Notes: generated by a model from the letters alone, not told the origin. A stretch of DNA of 64,000 nt from Halomonas sp. GD1P12 (GCF_025725645.1 NZ_CP107007.1:3162001-3226000), one strand, 5' to 3'. Shown: positions 40,535 through 50,198, counted from the stretch's first letter. Program-made: numbers and translations.

Positions 40535-40838
40535 AGTGAGCCTCGTTTTCGAATGATCCGGCAGGCACTACGACTCGCCCGCCCTATTATTGTGTTCCAG
40601 TGATTAGTTTTCGCCCAATGCGGGCGCGGGTTCAAGAGGCAAACGCTCGTTTTATTTATTTTCGGGGCTATCCATTAGTCGTACGAGCATTTTAATGCGC
40701 GCCGAACGGCTTTTCTCAAACTCGTAGGCACGGTTTTAATGCCGCCATGAAAACACAGCGCAGCGTTGAAAGGACGGGTAAAGATCGCCCCCGCCGGGGC
40801 TAAAGTTTTGGCCCGCCGACACGAGCGCCAGCCGCGGC
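40535..40838. other. Intergenic region between fadL and the YitT gene
   Basis: 304 bases without a gene. The part next to fadL holds AT-rich blocks (cctattattgtg, tttatttattttc) that probably include its promoter; TTGGGC-18-CACAAT on the minus strand (around 40590-40619) is a possible but weak match. The part next to the YitT gene holds GC-rich sequence with a short-loop gccccc/ggggc inverted repeat near 40785-40800 but no T-run. Nothing else recognisable. Confidence 0.6.
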
Positions 40839-41456
40839 CTAGCTCACGCCGATATAGCGCCCGGGCTTGTGGTTGAGCGCGATGATGAGATTGAGCGTCA
40901 GCGCGCCCAGCACCGAGTAAGCGACGCGATCCAGCGGCAGCTGGGTGAGCGCGACGGCGAGAATCACGGAGTCGACGCCAAGCTGCACGTAGCCCGCCCG
41001 CAGGCCATGGCGCTGCTGCAGGTAAAGCGCGAGGATGTTGATGCCACCCAGGCTCGTGCGATGGCGAAAGAGCATCAGCATGCCAAGACCCATCAGCGCC
41101 CCGCCCATCAGCGCGGCGTAGAGCGTGGGTACGCTCTCGAAGACCACCCACTCGCCGGTCAGCTCGGAGAAAAGTGACACCAGGCCGATGGCAATGAAAG
41201 TGCGCAGGGTAAAACTCCAGCCCATGCGCTTGATCGCGAGATAGTAAAACGGCAGGTTGATGGCGAAGAACCAGGCGCCGAAGCCCCAGCCGGTCATGTA
41301 GTTCAACAAAAGCGCCAGCCCCGCCGTGCTGCCGGTGAGCAGGACCGCGTGGGTATAGAACGTCACCCCCAGCGCCACGAACAGCGTGCCGAGCAGCATC
41401 GCGATGGCGTCTTCGACCAGGGTATGCGGGTCCTGGGGCAGGTCTTCCACGCGCAT
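40839..41456 (-). CDS. YitT family membrane protein
   Basis: 205 aa with five to six hydrophobic helices and no C-terminal soluble domain. LLTGSTAGLALLLNYMTGWGFG and RTSLGGINILALYLQQRHG match the YitT/YczE-type family; function unknown. AAAGGGA lies eight bases before ATG 41456. It follows recJ on the minus strand after 52 bases. Confidence 0.85.
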   Translation of the reverse strand: MRVEDLPQDPHTLVEDAIAMLLGTLFVALGVTFYTHAVLLTGSTAGLALLLNYMTGWGFGAWFFAINLPFYYLAIKRMGWSFTLRTFIAIGLVSLFSELTGEWVVFESVPTLYAALMGGALMGLGMLMLFRHRTSLGGINILALYLQQRHGLRAGYVQLGVDSVILAVALTQLPLDRVAYSVLGALTLNLIIALNHKPGRYIGVS

Positions 41457-41508
41457 GAGTGCGTCCCTTTTATGTCCTTGTTGATACTACGGCCGCGTCG
41501 CCAGGCGC

Positions 41509-43317
41509 TTATATGATCTCGGCGTGCTCGACCATCAGCTGCAGTGACTCGCGTCCGCGCCAGCGGTTGCGGTTGAGTTTGAACGCGCAGGTCAGCGTAT
41601 CGCCGACGCCGAAGGCGGGCAGCTCCCCGGGCGTCAGGGCGCGAAACCAGATCGCCTTGCAGGTCACCGGGCCGCTCGAGAGCTCCAGCATCAGGTGCAC
41701 GCCGTCGCCGCCCACCGGGCGCAGCGACTCGACGATGAAGTCGCCCTGAAACAGCGGCGCCTCGAACTCGCGGCCAAACGGGCCCAGCGCATCGATTTCG
41801 CCAAGCGTCGCCAAATTTAGCTGGGCGGGATCGAGCGTGCCGTCGGTGTAAAGCTGCGGGGTGCGCGGTTCGCTACCGAGTTGCTCGGTCACGGCCTGTA
41901 GAAACGCCGCCTTGAACGCCTCGCGCTGCTCGAGCGCCAGGCCCACCCCCGCCGCGCCGCTGTGCCCGCCAAAGCGCGGCAGCGCCTCGGGGGCAAGTTC
42001 AAAAGTGCGCTGCAGGGCGTCGCGCAGGTGAAGCCCATCGATGGAGCGCCCGGAGCCGGTGAGCATATTGGGTGCGGCGGCTTTGGTCAGTACCACCGCC
42101 GGGCGCCCGTACGCCTGCACCAGGCGGGAAGCGACGATGCCCTGCACGCCGGCGTGGCCGTCTTCGAGAAATACCACTACCGCGGGCTCGCCGGCCTCGA
42201 TCGCCGGCAGCGCCAGGCGCTTGGCCTCTTCGGCCATGTCCGCCTCGATCGCCTTGCGCGACTGGTTGTCCTGATCCAGCACCTCGAGCTGGCGATTGGC
42301 TACCGCGTCGCTTTCGGCCAGCATATAGTGAAGCGCCGCGTAGGGGTCATCGAGGCGCGAGCGGGCGTTGATGCGCGGGCCCATTTGGAAGGCCAGCGTC
42401 TCGGCGTTGAACGGCACGCTGTCCGCCCCGAGCCTTGCTGCCATGGCGCGCCAGCAGGCGGCGTCCATCCGGTTGATCAGGGTCAGCCCGTGGCTGACCA
42501 CCGCGCGGTTGGCGGGGCTTGCGCCGAGCGAGACGCAGTCGGCCACGGTCCCCAGCGCCACGTACGAGAGCCAGGGCGAGAGCTTGGGCGTGGCCTCGTT
42601 CAAAACGCCCCACTCGATGAGCACGCCGCGAGCCAGCGACATCAAAAGCCAGGCCACCATGCAGCCGGCGATGGTCTTGTCCGGATAGTCGCAGTCCTCG
42701 CGCGTCGGGTTGATACAGGCGTATGCCGAGGCCGGCGGCCCCGCCTGGGGCAGCGCGTGGTGATCGCTCACCACCACGTCGATGCCCGCCTCCTTCAAGC
42801 GCGCGATCCGCGGCTCGTCACTACTTCCGCAGTCGGCGGTAATCACCACGCTCGGGCGCGGCGACAGCGCCAGCGTGCGCTCGACCAGCGGCAGGCTGAT
42901 ACCGTAGCCGTCGTTGATACGATGGCCGATCAGGCTGTGAAGCCGCTTTTCCGGCACGCCAAAAAGCTCTACCAGCGTGCGCCGAATCACCACGTGAGAG
43001 GTGATACCGTCGACGTCGTAGTCGGTCAGGATGCCGATCGACTCGCCCTCGGCGACGGCCTTGGCGATACGCTCGGCGCCGCGCCTGCCGTGGGCCAAAC
43101 GCGCCGGATGGGCGAGGTAACGAAGGCTCGGCGACACCAGCGGCGCAAGCGGCTCGGTGTAGCCCGGCAGGCGCGAGGCCAGAAGCCTTGACTGCAGCTC
43201 GGAGAGGCCCTCTTTTTGGGCGCGAGCGTAAACCGCCTCGTCCAACGGACGAGGCGTCAAGCGGGGCCGGCTGGCGTTTTGCGAAAGCGTTGCGATGGCG
43301 TCGCTCACATCAACCAT
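41509..43317 (-). CDS. recJ: Single-stranded-DNA 5'-3' exonuclease RecJ
   Basis: DHH-family nuclease for recombination and mismatch repair. Motifs: LTDYDVDGITS, ITADCGSSD, VVSDHHALP (the DHH triad), and the DHHA1 motif RFGGHSGAAGVGL. A C-terminal OB-like domain binds DNA. 602 aa, slightly above E. coli. The ATG overlaps the thrC stop by one base (TGATG), so RecJ is made together with ThrC. Confidence 0.96.
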   Translation of the reverse strand: MVDVSDAIATLSQNASRPRLTPRPLDEAVYARAQKEGLSELQSRLLASRLPGYTEPLAPLVSPSLRYLAHPARLAHGRRGAERIAKAVAEGESIGILTDYDVDGITSHVVIRRTLVELFGVPEKRLHSLIGHRINDGYGISLPLVERTLALSPRPSVVITADCGSSDEPRIARLKEAGIDVVVSDHHALPQAGPPASAYACINPTREDCDYPDKTIAGCMVAWLLMSLARGVLIEWGVLNEATPKLSPWLSYVALGTVADCVSLGASPANRAVVSHGLTLINRMDAACWRAMAARLGADSVPFNAETLAFQMGPRINARSRLDDPYAALHYMLAESDAVANRQLEVLDQDNQSRKAIEADMAEEAKRLALPAIEAGEPAVVVFLEDGHAGVQGIVASRLVQAYGRPAVVLTKAAAPNMLTGSGRSIDGLHLRDALQRTFELAPEALPRFGGHSGAAGVGLALEQREAFKAAFLQAVTEQLGSEPRTPQLYTDGTLDPAQLNLATLGEIDALGPFGREFEAPLFQGDFIVESLRPVGGDGVHLMLELSSGPVTCKAIWFRALTPGELPAFGVGDTLTCAFKLNRNRWRGRESLQLMVEHAEII

Positions 43318-44711
43318 CAGTGCTTGCGACGATGATCGATCACGAACTGCTGGACGCTTTCAAGCTCGGCCGGCAGCACCGCGTAGCGCTCTTCGCGCTC
43401 GAGCAGGTCGTCCATGTGGGTCGGCAGCGCCACGCCCTGAAAGCCCGCCTTGACCACGGCCTCGGCGAACTTGGCCGGGTGAGCGGTGGCCAGCGTGATC
43501 ACCGGTGTGTGGCTGTCGGCGCGTTCGCGCTCGGCGGCCCGGTAGCCGGTCGCGGTGTGCGGGTCGAGCATCTCGCCGGTGCGGTGATGCGCCTCGCGGA
43601 TCACTTCCAGAATGGTCGCGTCATCCACGCTGTGGCTGGCGAACTTCTCCCGCAGCCGCGCAAGCGGGGCCTCGGCGAGCGCCGTCGGCTCTTTTTGGAA
43701 GCGCTCGAGCAGTGCCGCGACCGCCTTGCCGTCGCGCTCGTAGGCGTCGAACAACAGCCGCTCGAAGTTCGACGAGACGACGATGTCCATCGACGGCGCA
43801 AGCGTCGCTTCGAGCTCCTTTTTGGAGAAGTCGTTGGCGGCAAGCGTACGGTGCAGAATGTCGTTGGCATTGGTGGCGATGATGAACTGCTTCACCGGCA
43901 ACCCCATCTTGTAAGCGGTGTAGCCCGCAAACACGTTACCGAAATTCGCCGAGGGCACACAGAAGCTCACTTCGCGGTGCGGCGCGCCGAGCGCGACGCC
44001 GGCGGCCACGTAGTAGACGATCTGGGCCATGATGCGCGCCCAGTTGATCGAGTTGACCGCGACCAGCCGGGTACCCTGCAAAAAGTGTTGATCGGCGAAG
44101 CTCGCCTTGACCATCGCCTGGGCGTCGTCGAAATTGCCTTCGATGGCGATATTGAAGACGTTATCGGCCAGCACCGAGGTCATCTGGCGTCGCTGCACCT
44201 CGGATACCCGCTTATGCGGATGCAGAATGAAGATATCCAAATTGTCGCAGTGGCGACAGCCCTCGATCGCCGCCGAGCCGGTGTCCCCGGAGGTCGCGCC
44301 CATGATCACCGCGCGCTCGCCGCGCTTTTTCAAGAAGTGATCGAGCAGACGCCCCAGAAGCTGCAGCGCGACGTCCTTGAACGCCAGCGTCGGGCCGTGG
44401 AACTGTTCGAGCAAAAAGTGGTTGGCGTCGAGCTGCTTGAGCGGCACCACCGCGTCGTGGCTGAAGGTGGCGTAAGCCTCCTCCACCAGACGCTTGAAGG
44501 TAGCGTCGTCGATCTCGCCGCCGACGAACGGCTTCATGACGCGAAAGGCGATCTCGGCGTAGGAGAGCCCGGCCATCGCCTCAAGCTCTTCCTGCGAGAA
44601 CGTGGGTAGCGTTTCCGGCACATAAAGCCCGCCGTCGCTGGCCATGCCGGTCAGCACCACTTCCTCGAACGAGAGCGCGGGGGCCTGGCCCCGCGTGCTG
44701 ATATAGCGCAT
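43317..44711 (-). CDS. thrC: Threonine synthase
   Basis: PLP enzyme converting O-phospho-L-homoserine to threonine. N-terminus MRYISTRGQAPALSFEEVVL; PLP lysine in PTLAFKDVALQLLG; phosphate-binding ATSGDTGSAAIEG; FGNVFAGYTAYKMG. 464 aa, the long type. Start at ATG 44711 with GGGGAG upstream; a longer frame to 44768 overlaps hom. Four bases separate it from the hom stop. Confidence 0.96.
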   Translation of the reverse strand: MRYISTRGQAPALSFEEVVLTGMASDGGLYVPETLPTFSQEELEAMAGLSYAEIAFRVMKPFVGGEIDDATFKRLVEEAYATFSHDAVVPLKQLDANHFLLEQFHGPTLAFKDVALQLLGRLLDHFLKKRGERAVIMGATSGDTGSAAIEGCRHCDNLDIFILHPHKRVSEVQRRQMTSVLADNVFNIAIEGNFDDAQAMVKASFADQHFLQGTRLVAVNSINWARIMAQIVYYVAAGVALGAPHREVSFCVPSANFGNVFAGYTAYKMGLPVKQFIIATNANDILHRTLAANDFSKKELEATLAPSMDIVVSSNFERLLFDAYERDGKAVAALLERFQKEPTALAEAPLARLREKFASHSVDDATILEVIREAHHRTGEMLDPHTATGYRAAERERADSHTPVITLATAHPAKFAEAVVKAGFQGVALPTHMDDLLEREERYAVLPAELESVQQFVIDHRRKH

Positions 44712-44715
44712 GTGA

Positions 44716-46032
44716 CTACTCCCCTTCGTCCAGGCTCTCCACGCGGATACGCGTGACCGGGCCAGCAATATCGGCCATCGCCTCGATTTCGCGAATCGCC
44801 TCGTTCATCTGCTTCTCCCGGGTGCGGTGCGTCAGCAGGATGATCGGGACGAGCTCGCCTTCGGTGGCCTCTTTCTGAATCAGCGCTTCGATGGAGATGC
44901 CCTGCTCGGCCAGAATGGTGGCGACCCGTGCCAGCACGCCGGGACGGTCCACCGCCAGAAGGCGCAGGTAGTAGGCCGTGGTGATCTCCTCCATCGGCAT
45001 GATGGGCAGATCGTTGATATCGTCTTCGATGCCGCTGAAGGCGAGATACGGCACGCGATAGTGATGGTCGGTGGTGATGTCGCGGGCGACATCGAGGATG
45101 TCCGCGACCACCGCCGAGGCGGTCGGCTCGGCGCCGGCGCCGGCGCCGTAGTAAAGCGTCGGGCCGACCGCATCGCCCATCACGGCGATGGCGTTCTTGA
45201 CGCCGTGCACGTTGGCGAGCAGGCGCTCTTTCGGAATCAGGGTGGGGTGAACGCGAAGCTCGAGCCCCTTGTCGGTGCGCTTGCAGATGCCCAGATGCTT
45301 GATGATATAGCCCAGGTTGTCCGCCTGCTCGACGTCCTCGGCGGTGATGCGCGCGATGCCCTCGGTGAAGGCTTTCTCGAACTGCAGCGGCACGCCAAAG
45401 GCAATGGAGGCCAGAATGGTCAGCTTGTGGGCGGCGTCGATGCCTTCCACATCGAAGGTCGGGTCGGCTTCGGCGTAGCCCAGCGCTTGGGCTTCGGCGA
45501 GCACGTCCTCGAATGCCCGCCCTTCGTCGCGCATGTGGGTCAGAATGTAGTTGCCGGTACCGTTGATGATACCCGCCACCCAGTCGATGCGGTTGGCGCC
45601 CAGGCCCTCGCGCAGCGACTTGATCACCGGGATACCACCCGCCACCGCCGCCTCGAACGCCACGATCACGCCCTTCTCATGCGCGGCGCGGAAGATTTCG
45701 TTGCCGTGCACGGCGATCAGCGCCTTGTTGGCGGTGACCACGTGCTTGCCGTTTTCGATGGCGGTGAGCACCAGCTCGCGGGCGACGTCGTAGCCGCCGA
45801 CCAGCTCGACGAGTACGTCGACGTTGGGGTTGGTCGCCACTTCGAACACGTCGGTAGTGGCGTTGATGCCGGTAATGTCGCAGTCGGGATGAATGCTGCG
45901 ATGGGCGACCTGCTCGATCACGATCGGACGGCCGGCGCGGCGAGCAATGTCATCCGCGTTGCGCATCAAAACGTTGAACGTGCCGCCACCGACGGTTCCC
46001 AAACCACAAAGGCCTACTCTTACCGGTTTCAA
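44716..46032 (-). CDS. hom: Homoserine dehydrogenase
   Basis: NAD(P)-dependent reduction of aspartate semialdehyde to homoserine, first dedicated step to threonine and methionine. Rossmann motif VGLCGLGTVGGGTFNV, catalytic region GTGNYILTHM and the AYYLRLLAVDRPGVLARV ACT domain for threonine feedback. 438 aa. The start is TTG 46032: AGAGGGG lies seven bases upstream and the N-terminus KPVRVGLCGLG aligns with Pseudomonas Hom. Operon dsbC-hom-thrC-recJ. Confidence 0.95.
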   Translation of the reverse strand: MKPVRVGLCGLGTVGGGTFNVLMRNADDIARRAGRPIVIEQVAHRSIHPDCDITGINATTDVFEVATNPNVDVLVELVGGYDVARELVLTAIENGKHVVTANKALIAVHGNEIFRAAHEKGVIVAFEAAVAGGIPVIKSLREGLGANRIDWVAGIINGTGNYILTHMRDEGRAFEDVLAEAQALGYAEADPTFDVEGIDAAHKLTILASIAFGVPLQFEKAFTEGIARITAEDVEQADNLGYIIKHLGICKRTDKGLELRVHPTLIPKERLLANVHGVKNAIAVMGDAVGPTLYYGAGAGAEPTASAVVADILDVARDITTDHHYRVPYLAFSGIEDDINDLPIMPMEEITTAYYLRLLAVDRPGVLARVATILAEQGISIEALIQKEATEGELVPIILLTHRTREKQMNEAIREIEAMADIAGPVTRIRVESLDEGE

Positions 46033-46051
46033 AATACTTCCCCTCTAGCTT

Positions 46052-46067
46052 CGCACCCTAGGGTGCG
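46052..46067. promoter_or_regulatory. 16-base perfect palindrome upstream of hom
   Basis: cgcaccctagggtgcg is fully self-complementary, 20 bases before the hom start and next to its ribosome site. It could be an operator or an RNA hairpin; CTAG in the centre is a rare tetramer. Confidence 0.4.
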
Positions 46068-46125
46068 GCGTCTTGATAGTTGAGTTTGGCGTGCGCCACC
46101 CGTGGCGGCATTTTAATCGTTTACG

Positions 46126-46887
46126 TCAGTCATCCAAGCCTAACATGCCGACCAGCCGATCCGGCGGAACAAATCCCGGCACCAGCTGCCCATCGGGCAA
46201 AATAATCGCCGGCGTGCCCGTGACGCCGAGCTGCATGCCGAGCTGGTACTGATCCGCCACCGGATTGTCGCAGATCTCGCCGCTCACGCTCTCACGGCTC
46301 TGGGCGCGCGTCATCGCTTCGCTGCGATTATCCGAGCACCAGGCGCGCTCCAGTGTTCTGGCAGCGTCGCTGTCCATGCCTGCCCGCGGAAAGGCCAGGT
46401 AGTGCACCGCAATGCCGCGCTCGTTGAGCTCCGGCACGCTTTCGTGCAGCCGCTCGCAGTAGGGGCAGGTCGGGTCGGTGAAGACCACCACGGTCGCCCG
46501 GGGCTCGTCCACGCCGCGATAGACGAAGCGCTCGGACGCCGGCACCGCGTCGAGCGCGGCCATGCGCTGCTGGTTTTTCGCCTGCTCGGTCAGGTTCACC
46601 AGGCCCTGCTCGGCGTTCTGATAAAGATCGCCGACCAGAAAGTAGCTGCCGTCTTCGTTGGCGTAGAAGGACTCGCCGTTTTCCAGACGCACCTGGTAGA
46701 TGCCCGTCATGGGCGTTTCGAGCACTTCCTCGACGAGCATGGGCTGGCCGTTGACTTCGAGCGACTCGGCCAGGCGCTCGGCGTCGGCCTGGGCGGCGGC
46801 GGGCAGAAGCGCCGCGCCCACCAGCAAAAACGGCGCAAACCGTGAGCCCGACCCGGCGCGTGATGATAACGTCGTGCGTTGACGCAT
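46126..46887 (-). CDS. dsbC: Thiol:disulfide isomerase DsbC
   Basis: Periplasmic isomerase that repairs wrong disulfides. Signal peptide (hydrophobic FLLVGAALLPAAAQA, cleavage before DAERL), N-terminal dimerisation domain, then thioredoxin domain with FTDPTCPYCERLH (CPYC at 141-144) and cis-Pro TGTPAIILPDG. 253 aa from ATG 46887; GAGG lies nine bases upstream. It begins five bases after the xerD stop. Electrons would come from DsbD elsewhere. Confidence 0.95.
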   Translation of the reverse strand: MRQRTTLSSRAGSGSRFAPFLLVGAALLPAAAQADAERLAESLEVNGQPMLVEEVLETPMTGIYQVRLENGESFYANEDGSYFLVGDLYQNAEQGLVNLTEQAKNQQRMAALDAVPASERFVYRGVDEPRATVVVFTDPTCPYCERLHESVPELNERGIAVHYLAFPRAGMDSDAARTLERAWCSDNRSEAMTRAQSRESVSGEICDNPVADQYQLGMQLGVTGTPAIILPDGQLVPGFVPPDRLVGMLGLDD

Positions 46888-46892
46888 GATAT

Positions 46893-47774
46893 TCAACCTC
46901 GTGGATGGTGATCGGCGTGCAGCTGCTCCAGACGCGCCTGGGCAACGTGCGTGTAAATTTGCGTCGTGGACAGGTCGCTGTGTCCAAGAAGCAGCTGTAC
47001 GACCCGCAAATTGGCCCCATGATTCAATAAATGCGTCGCAAACGCGTGGCGCAGCGTATGCGGCGATAAAGAGCGGGTGATATTGGCCGTGACGGCGTGA
47101 ATTTTAATCCGATGCCAGAAGGTTTGTCGCGTCATGGCGTTGCCGCCGCGGCCGGGAAACAGTGCCGGGCGAGTCACGTCCGCCATCAGCGCGGGCCGGC
47201 CGCGCGCCAGATACTCCTCGAGCCACCCTACCGCCTCGTCGCCCATCGGCACCAGCCGATCCTTGTCGCCCTTGCCGCGTACCCGCACCACGCCCTGGCG
47301 CAGGTTCACCGTGTCACTGGAAAGCCCCACGAGCTCCGAGACACGCAGCCCACAAGCGTACAAGAGCTCGAGCATGGCGCGGTCGCGAAGCCCGAGCGCG
47401 GTGGTGGTGTCCGGGGCGAGCAGCAGCCGGTCGACCTCTTCCTCTTCGAGCGTATTGGGCAGGCTCGGGCGCACCCGGGGCAGCGCCACCTCGGCCAGCG
47501 GGTCGTGGTCGATGTGACCACCGAGCTGCGCCCAGCGGTAGAAGCTTCGAAGCGACGACAAAAGCCGGGCGTTGCTTCGAAGCTGATAGCCGGCCTGCTG
47601 GCGCTCGTCGAGCCAGGCGGAAAAGCGCGCGGGGTCTGGCGCCAGCAGGGTCTCGTCGAAGCGTTCGAGATACGTCTGCCAGGCGATCAAATCGCGCCGG
47701 TAGGCCGACAGCGTATGCTCGCTTGCGCCCTGCTCGAGCCACAGGGCGTCCAAAAACACATCGATGTCGTTCAA
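46893..47774 (-). CDS. xerD: Site-specific tyrosine recombinase XerD
   Basis: With XerC resolves chromosome dimers at dif. Core-binding domain NDIDVFLDALWLEQGASEHT at the N-terminus; catalytic residues in YACGLRVSELVGL (Arg), HTLRHAFATHLL (His-x-x-Arg), LLGHSDLSTTQIYTHV (His and Tyr). 293 aa. The start is TTG 47774: GGGAG lies six bases upstream, and the longer frame to 47819 would contain the rplS terminator. First gene of the xerD-dsbC-hom-thrC-recJ series. Confidence 0.95.
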   Translation of the reverse strand: MNDIDVFLDALWLEQGASEHTLSAYRRDLIAWQTYLERFDETLLAPDPARFSAWLDERQQAGYQLRSNARLLSSLRSFYRWAQLGGHIDHDPLAEVALPRVRPSLPNTLEEEEVDRLLLAPDTTTALGLRDRAMLELLYACGLRVSELVGLSSDTVNLRQGVVRVRGKGDKDRLVPMGDEAVGWLEEYLARGRPALMADVTRPALFPGRGGNAMTRQTFWHRIKIHAVTANITRSLSPHTLRHAFATHLLNHGANLRVVQLLLGHSDLSTTQIYTHVAQARLEQLHADHHPRG

Positions 47775-47800
47775 GGCCAGACTCCCGGCGCGCAGCCAAT

Positions 47801-47834
47801 AAAAAACCCCGCCCCGCAAAGCGGAGACGGGGTT
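47801..47834 (-). terminator. Intrinsic terminator of the rpsP-rimM-trmD-rplS operon
   Basis: Minus strand AACCCCG-TCT-CCGC-TTT-GCGG-GG-CGGGGTT followed by TTTT, a stem with a small internal bulge and U-run about 40 bases after the rplS stop. The xerD ribosome site follows immediately. Confidence 0.85.
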
Positions 47835-47873
47835 GTGTACCCGGGCGCGAACGCGCCCGCAAAAAAGCCGCGA

Positions 47874-48230
47874 TTACGCCAGCTTTTCCTTGATACGGGC
47901 CGACTTACCGCTGCGCTCACGCAGGTAGTAGAGCTTGGCCTGACGTACGTCACCGCGGCGCTTGACTTCGATAGAGTCGACCAGCGGGCTGTAGGTCTGG
48001 AAGGTACGCTCGACGCCGACACCGTGAGAGATTTTACGCACGGTGAACGCGGAGTTCAGGCCACGGTTACGCTTGCCGATGACCACACCTTCGAAGGCCT
48101 GCAGACGCTCGCGAGTGCCTTCCTTGACCTTGACCTGAACGACGATGGTGTCGCCCGGTGCAAAGCCCGGAATTTCCTTGCTCATCTGCTCGTTTTCGAT
48201 CGCCTGGATCACCTTGTTCTTGCTGCTCAT
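47874..48230 (-). CDS. rplS: 50S ribosomal protein L19
   Basis: 118 aa at the 30S-50S interface. N-terminal [20 protein letters not shown] and [32 protein letters not shown] are diagnostic. AGGAG upstream of ATG 48230. Last gene of the operon; 137 bases separate it from trmD. Confidence 0.98.
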   Translation of the reverse strand: MSSKNKVIQAIENEQMSKEIPGFAPGDTIVVQVKVKEGTRERLQAFEGVVIGKRNRGLNSAFTVRKISHGVGVERTFQTYSPLVDSIEVKRRGDVRQAKLYYLRERSGKSARIKEKLA

Positions 48231-48367
48231 GTCTTACTCCTGAATAACGTAATGGTTTGCCACGCAGTTGTGGAAGGGGCAAACCGTGATCCCGGCGCTC
48301 GAAACGAGCCACGCGGGAGTCGTTATGGGTGACGCAGGTGCGTTAAGCCCTGCACCGCCGCCCTGGC

Positions 48368-49192
48368 CTACCCGTGGGGCAGGGCGTTTTCTTCGATGAA
48401 CTCGTCAAGCAGACGCTGCTGCTCGGCGCTCAAGGTGCGTCCGGCCAACAGATCGGGCCGACGCTGCCAGGTGCGCCCAAGCGACTGCTTCAACCGCCAG
48501 CGCTTGATCGCGCCGTGATGGCCGCTTAGCAGCACATCCGGCACCCGCTTCCCGTCGATGACTTCCGGCCGGGTGTAGTGCGGGCAGTCCAACAGACCGT
48601 CGTTGAACGAGTCCTCGATGGCGGAGTCCTGATGCCCCAGCACGCCGGGAATCAGCCTTGCCGCTGCGTCGATCAGTACCATGGCCGGCAGCTCACCGCC
48701 ACTCAGCACATAGTCGCCGATCGACCACTCTTCGTCGATGTCACTTTCCACCACCCGCTCGTCGATACCTTCGTAGCGCCCGGCAACCACGACCAGCGGG
48801 CCGCCTTGCACCAGCGCCTCGACGCCCGGCTGATCGAGCTTTCGTCCCTGGGGCGAAAGATAGATCACCTTTGGCACTCGCCCTGTCCGCGAAAGCCCAT
48901 GGGCTTTTGCATCGGCGATCGATGCGCGTAGCGTATCGACTTTCATCAGCATCCCGGGGCCGCCGCCGTAAGGTCGGTCGTCCACGCTGCGATGCTTGTC
49001 GGTGGCGTAGTCGCGCGGGTTCCAGAACCCGAGTTCGATCTGGCGCCGTTCGACGGCCCGACCCACGACCCCCTGGCCGGTGAGCGCGTCGAACATCTCG
49101 GGAAAAAGCGATACCACGCCAAACCACAGGGCGGGTGCTTCTTCACCGCGTTCGCTTTCAAAGGGCGCGTTCTGAAGCGTTGGATCGCTCAA
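48368..49192 (-). CDS. trmD: tRNA (guanine-37-N1) methyltransferase
   Basis: SPOUT-class enzyme preventing frameshifts by m1G37. [26 protein letters not shown] and the trefoil-knot core [16 protein letters not shown] are canonical. The start is unclear: the frame opens upstream with TTG codons only. TTG 49192 overlaps the rimM stop (TTGA) with GGGA about nine bases upstream, giving 274 aa; another TTG lies at 49207. Compared with E. coli (which starts one residue before W-[IF]-G) there is an N-terminal extension of about 20 residues. Confidence 0.9.
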   Translation of the reverse strand: MSDPTLQNAPFESERGEEAPALWFGVVSLFPEMFDALTGQGVVGRAVERRQIELGFWNPRDYATDKHRSVDDRPYGGGPGMLMKVDTLRASIADAKAHGLSRTGRVPKVIYLSPQGRKLDQPGVEALVQGGPLVVVAGRYEGIDERVVESDIDEEWSIGDYVLSGGELPAMVLIDAAARLIPGVLGHQDSAIEDSFNDGLLDCPHYTRPEVIDGKRVPDVLLSGHHGAIKRWRLKQSLGRTWQRRPDLLAGRTLSAEQQRLLDEFIEENALPHG

Positions 49193-49731
49193 AATTCGCT
49201 GTCCCAATCGACGATCATACGGCCCTCGACGAGGTCGATATCGAGCACCACGTCATCGGGCAGATACGGCAGCAGCCGCTCGCGCTTATCGATGGCCTCG
49301 CTATCGCCGCGTACGACGATGACATCGTTGGCGCCGGTTTCGAACAGATAGCTGATCTGCCCCAGGCGCTCGCCTGACCGAGTGAAGACGTTCAAACCTT
49401 CGAGCTCGTGCCAGTAGTACTCATCATCCGCCAGTGTCGGCAGCACGCTCTTGGGCAGCAGGATTTCGGCCTGGGCCAGCGCTTCGGCGGCCGTTCGGTC
49501 GTTGACATCCTCGAGCTGCACCACCAGCGCCTTGCCCTGCTGGCGCCCCTGAATGACCGGCATTCGCGTCAGGGTATCCCCCTGGCGAACCCACCACTCC
49601 GGGTACTGCAGGATACTGTCGATAGGACTTGTGTAGGAGTATACCTTGAGCCAACCCTTTACCCCGTGGGGGCTGGTCAGCTTGCCGAGCACCACGTGCT
49701 CGTCTGTCTGGCCGGCGTCTAAACGCGTCAT
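49189..49731 (-). CDS. rimM: 16S rRNA processing protein RimM
   Basis: Assembly factor for the 30S head, binding S19. 180 aa: N-terminal domain [22 protein letters not shown] and C-terminal PRC-barrel ([33 protein letters not shown]). ATG 49731. Second gene of rpsP-rimM-trmD-rplS. Confidence 0.97.
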   Translation of the reverse strand: MTRLDAGQTDEHVVLGKLTSPHGVKGWLKVYSYTSPIDSILQYPEWWVRQGDTLTRMPVIQGRQQGKALVVQLEDVNDRTAAEALAQAEILLPKSVLPTLADDEYYWHELEGLNVFTRSGERLGQISYLFETGANDVIVVRGDSEAIDKRERLLPYLPDDVVLDIDLVEGRMIVDWDSEF

Positions 49732-49814
49732 TGGCCCGTGCTCCTACAGTGCATTACCACAAAACCGCCATCCTACGAACCGTATCCCTGTTCGTCATCG
49801 ACGAACGTTCAGGC

Positions 49815-50063
49815 TTACGCCTGCTTGCGTGCTTCTTTCACCAGCTCGGCAACGCGACCAGAGAGCTGTGCGCCCTGGCTTTGCCAATGTACGACGCGGT
49901 CCAGATCGACGCGCAGACGCTCTTCCTGACCACGGGCTACCGGGTTGAAAAAGCCGATGCGCTCGATGAAACGGCCATCACGGGCGTTACGCGAGTCGGT
50001 GACGGTGAGGTGGTAAAAGGGACGCTTCTTGGCGCCACCACGTGCCAAACGAATGGTAACCAT
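49815..50063 (-). CDS. rpsP: 30S ribosomal protein S16
   Basis: 82 aa. [21 protein letters not shown] and [16 protein letters not shown] are diagnostic. AAGGATAG upstream of ATG 50063. It heads the operon with rimM, trmD and rplS. In pseudomonads ffh lies directly upstream; here ffh is 6.3 kb away. Confidence 0.98.
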   Translation of the reverse strand: MVTIRLARGGAKKRPFYHLTVTDSRNARDGRFIERIGFFNPVARGQEERLRVDLDRVVHWQSQGAQLSGRVAELVKEARKQA

Positions 50064-50189
50064 ACGATAACTATCCTTCGGTTGAGGTTACGAGAGTGGA
50101 GCATGGCGACATCGCCATCAGAACACTCATCATGCTGTTTTCCGGACTATTTTCCGGCACAACTTCCGCGATACAGCGCGCGCCTGGCG

Positions 50190-50198
50190 ATACTATCA
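50190..50198 (-). promoter_or_regulatory. Candidate extended -10 promoter of rpsP
   Basis: Minus strand TGATAGTAT, an extended -10, followed by a GC-rich discriminator (CGCCAGGCGCGCGC). The -35 is poor, as often with TGn promoters. The leader to rpsP would be about 120 bases. Confidence 0.45.

Noticed and set aside
40675..41151. Minus-strand frame extending beyond the YitT gene
   Set aside because: Out-of-frame overlap with the YitT gene, Arg/Ala-rich shadow sequence, no ribosome site; not a frameshifted extension of YitT.
47775..47819. Upstream extension of xerD
   Set aside because: It would translate through the rplS terminator; the TTG with its own ribosome site fits the family length.
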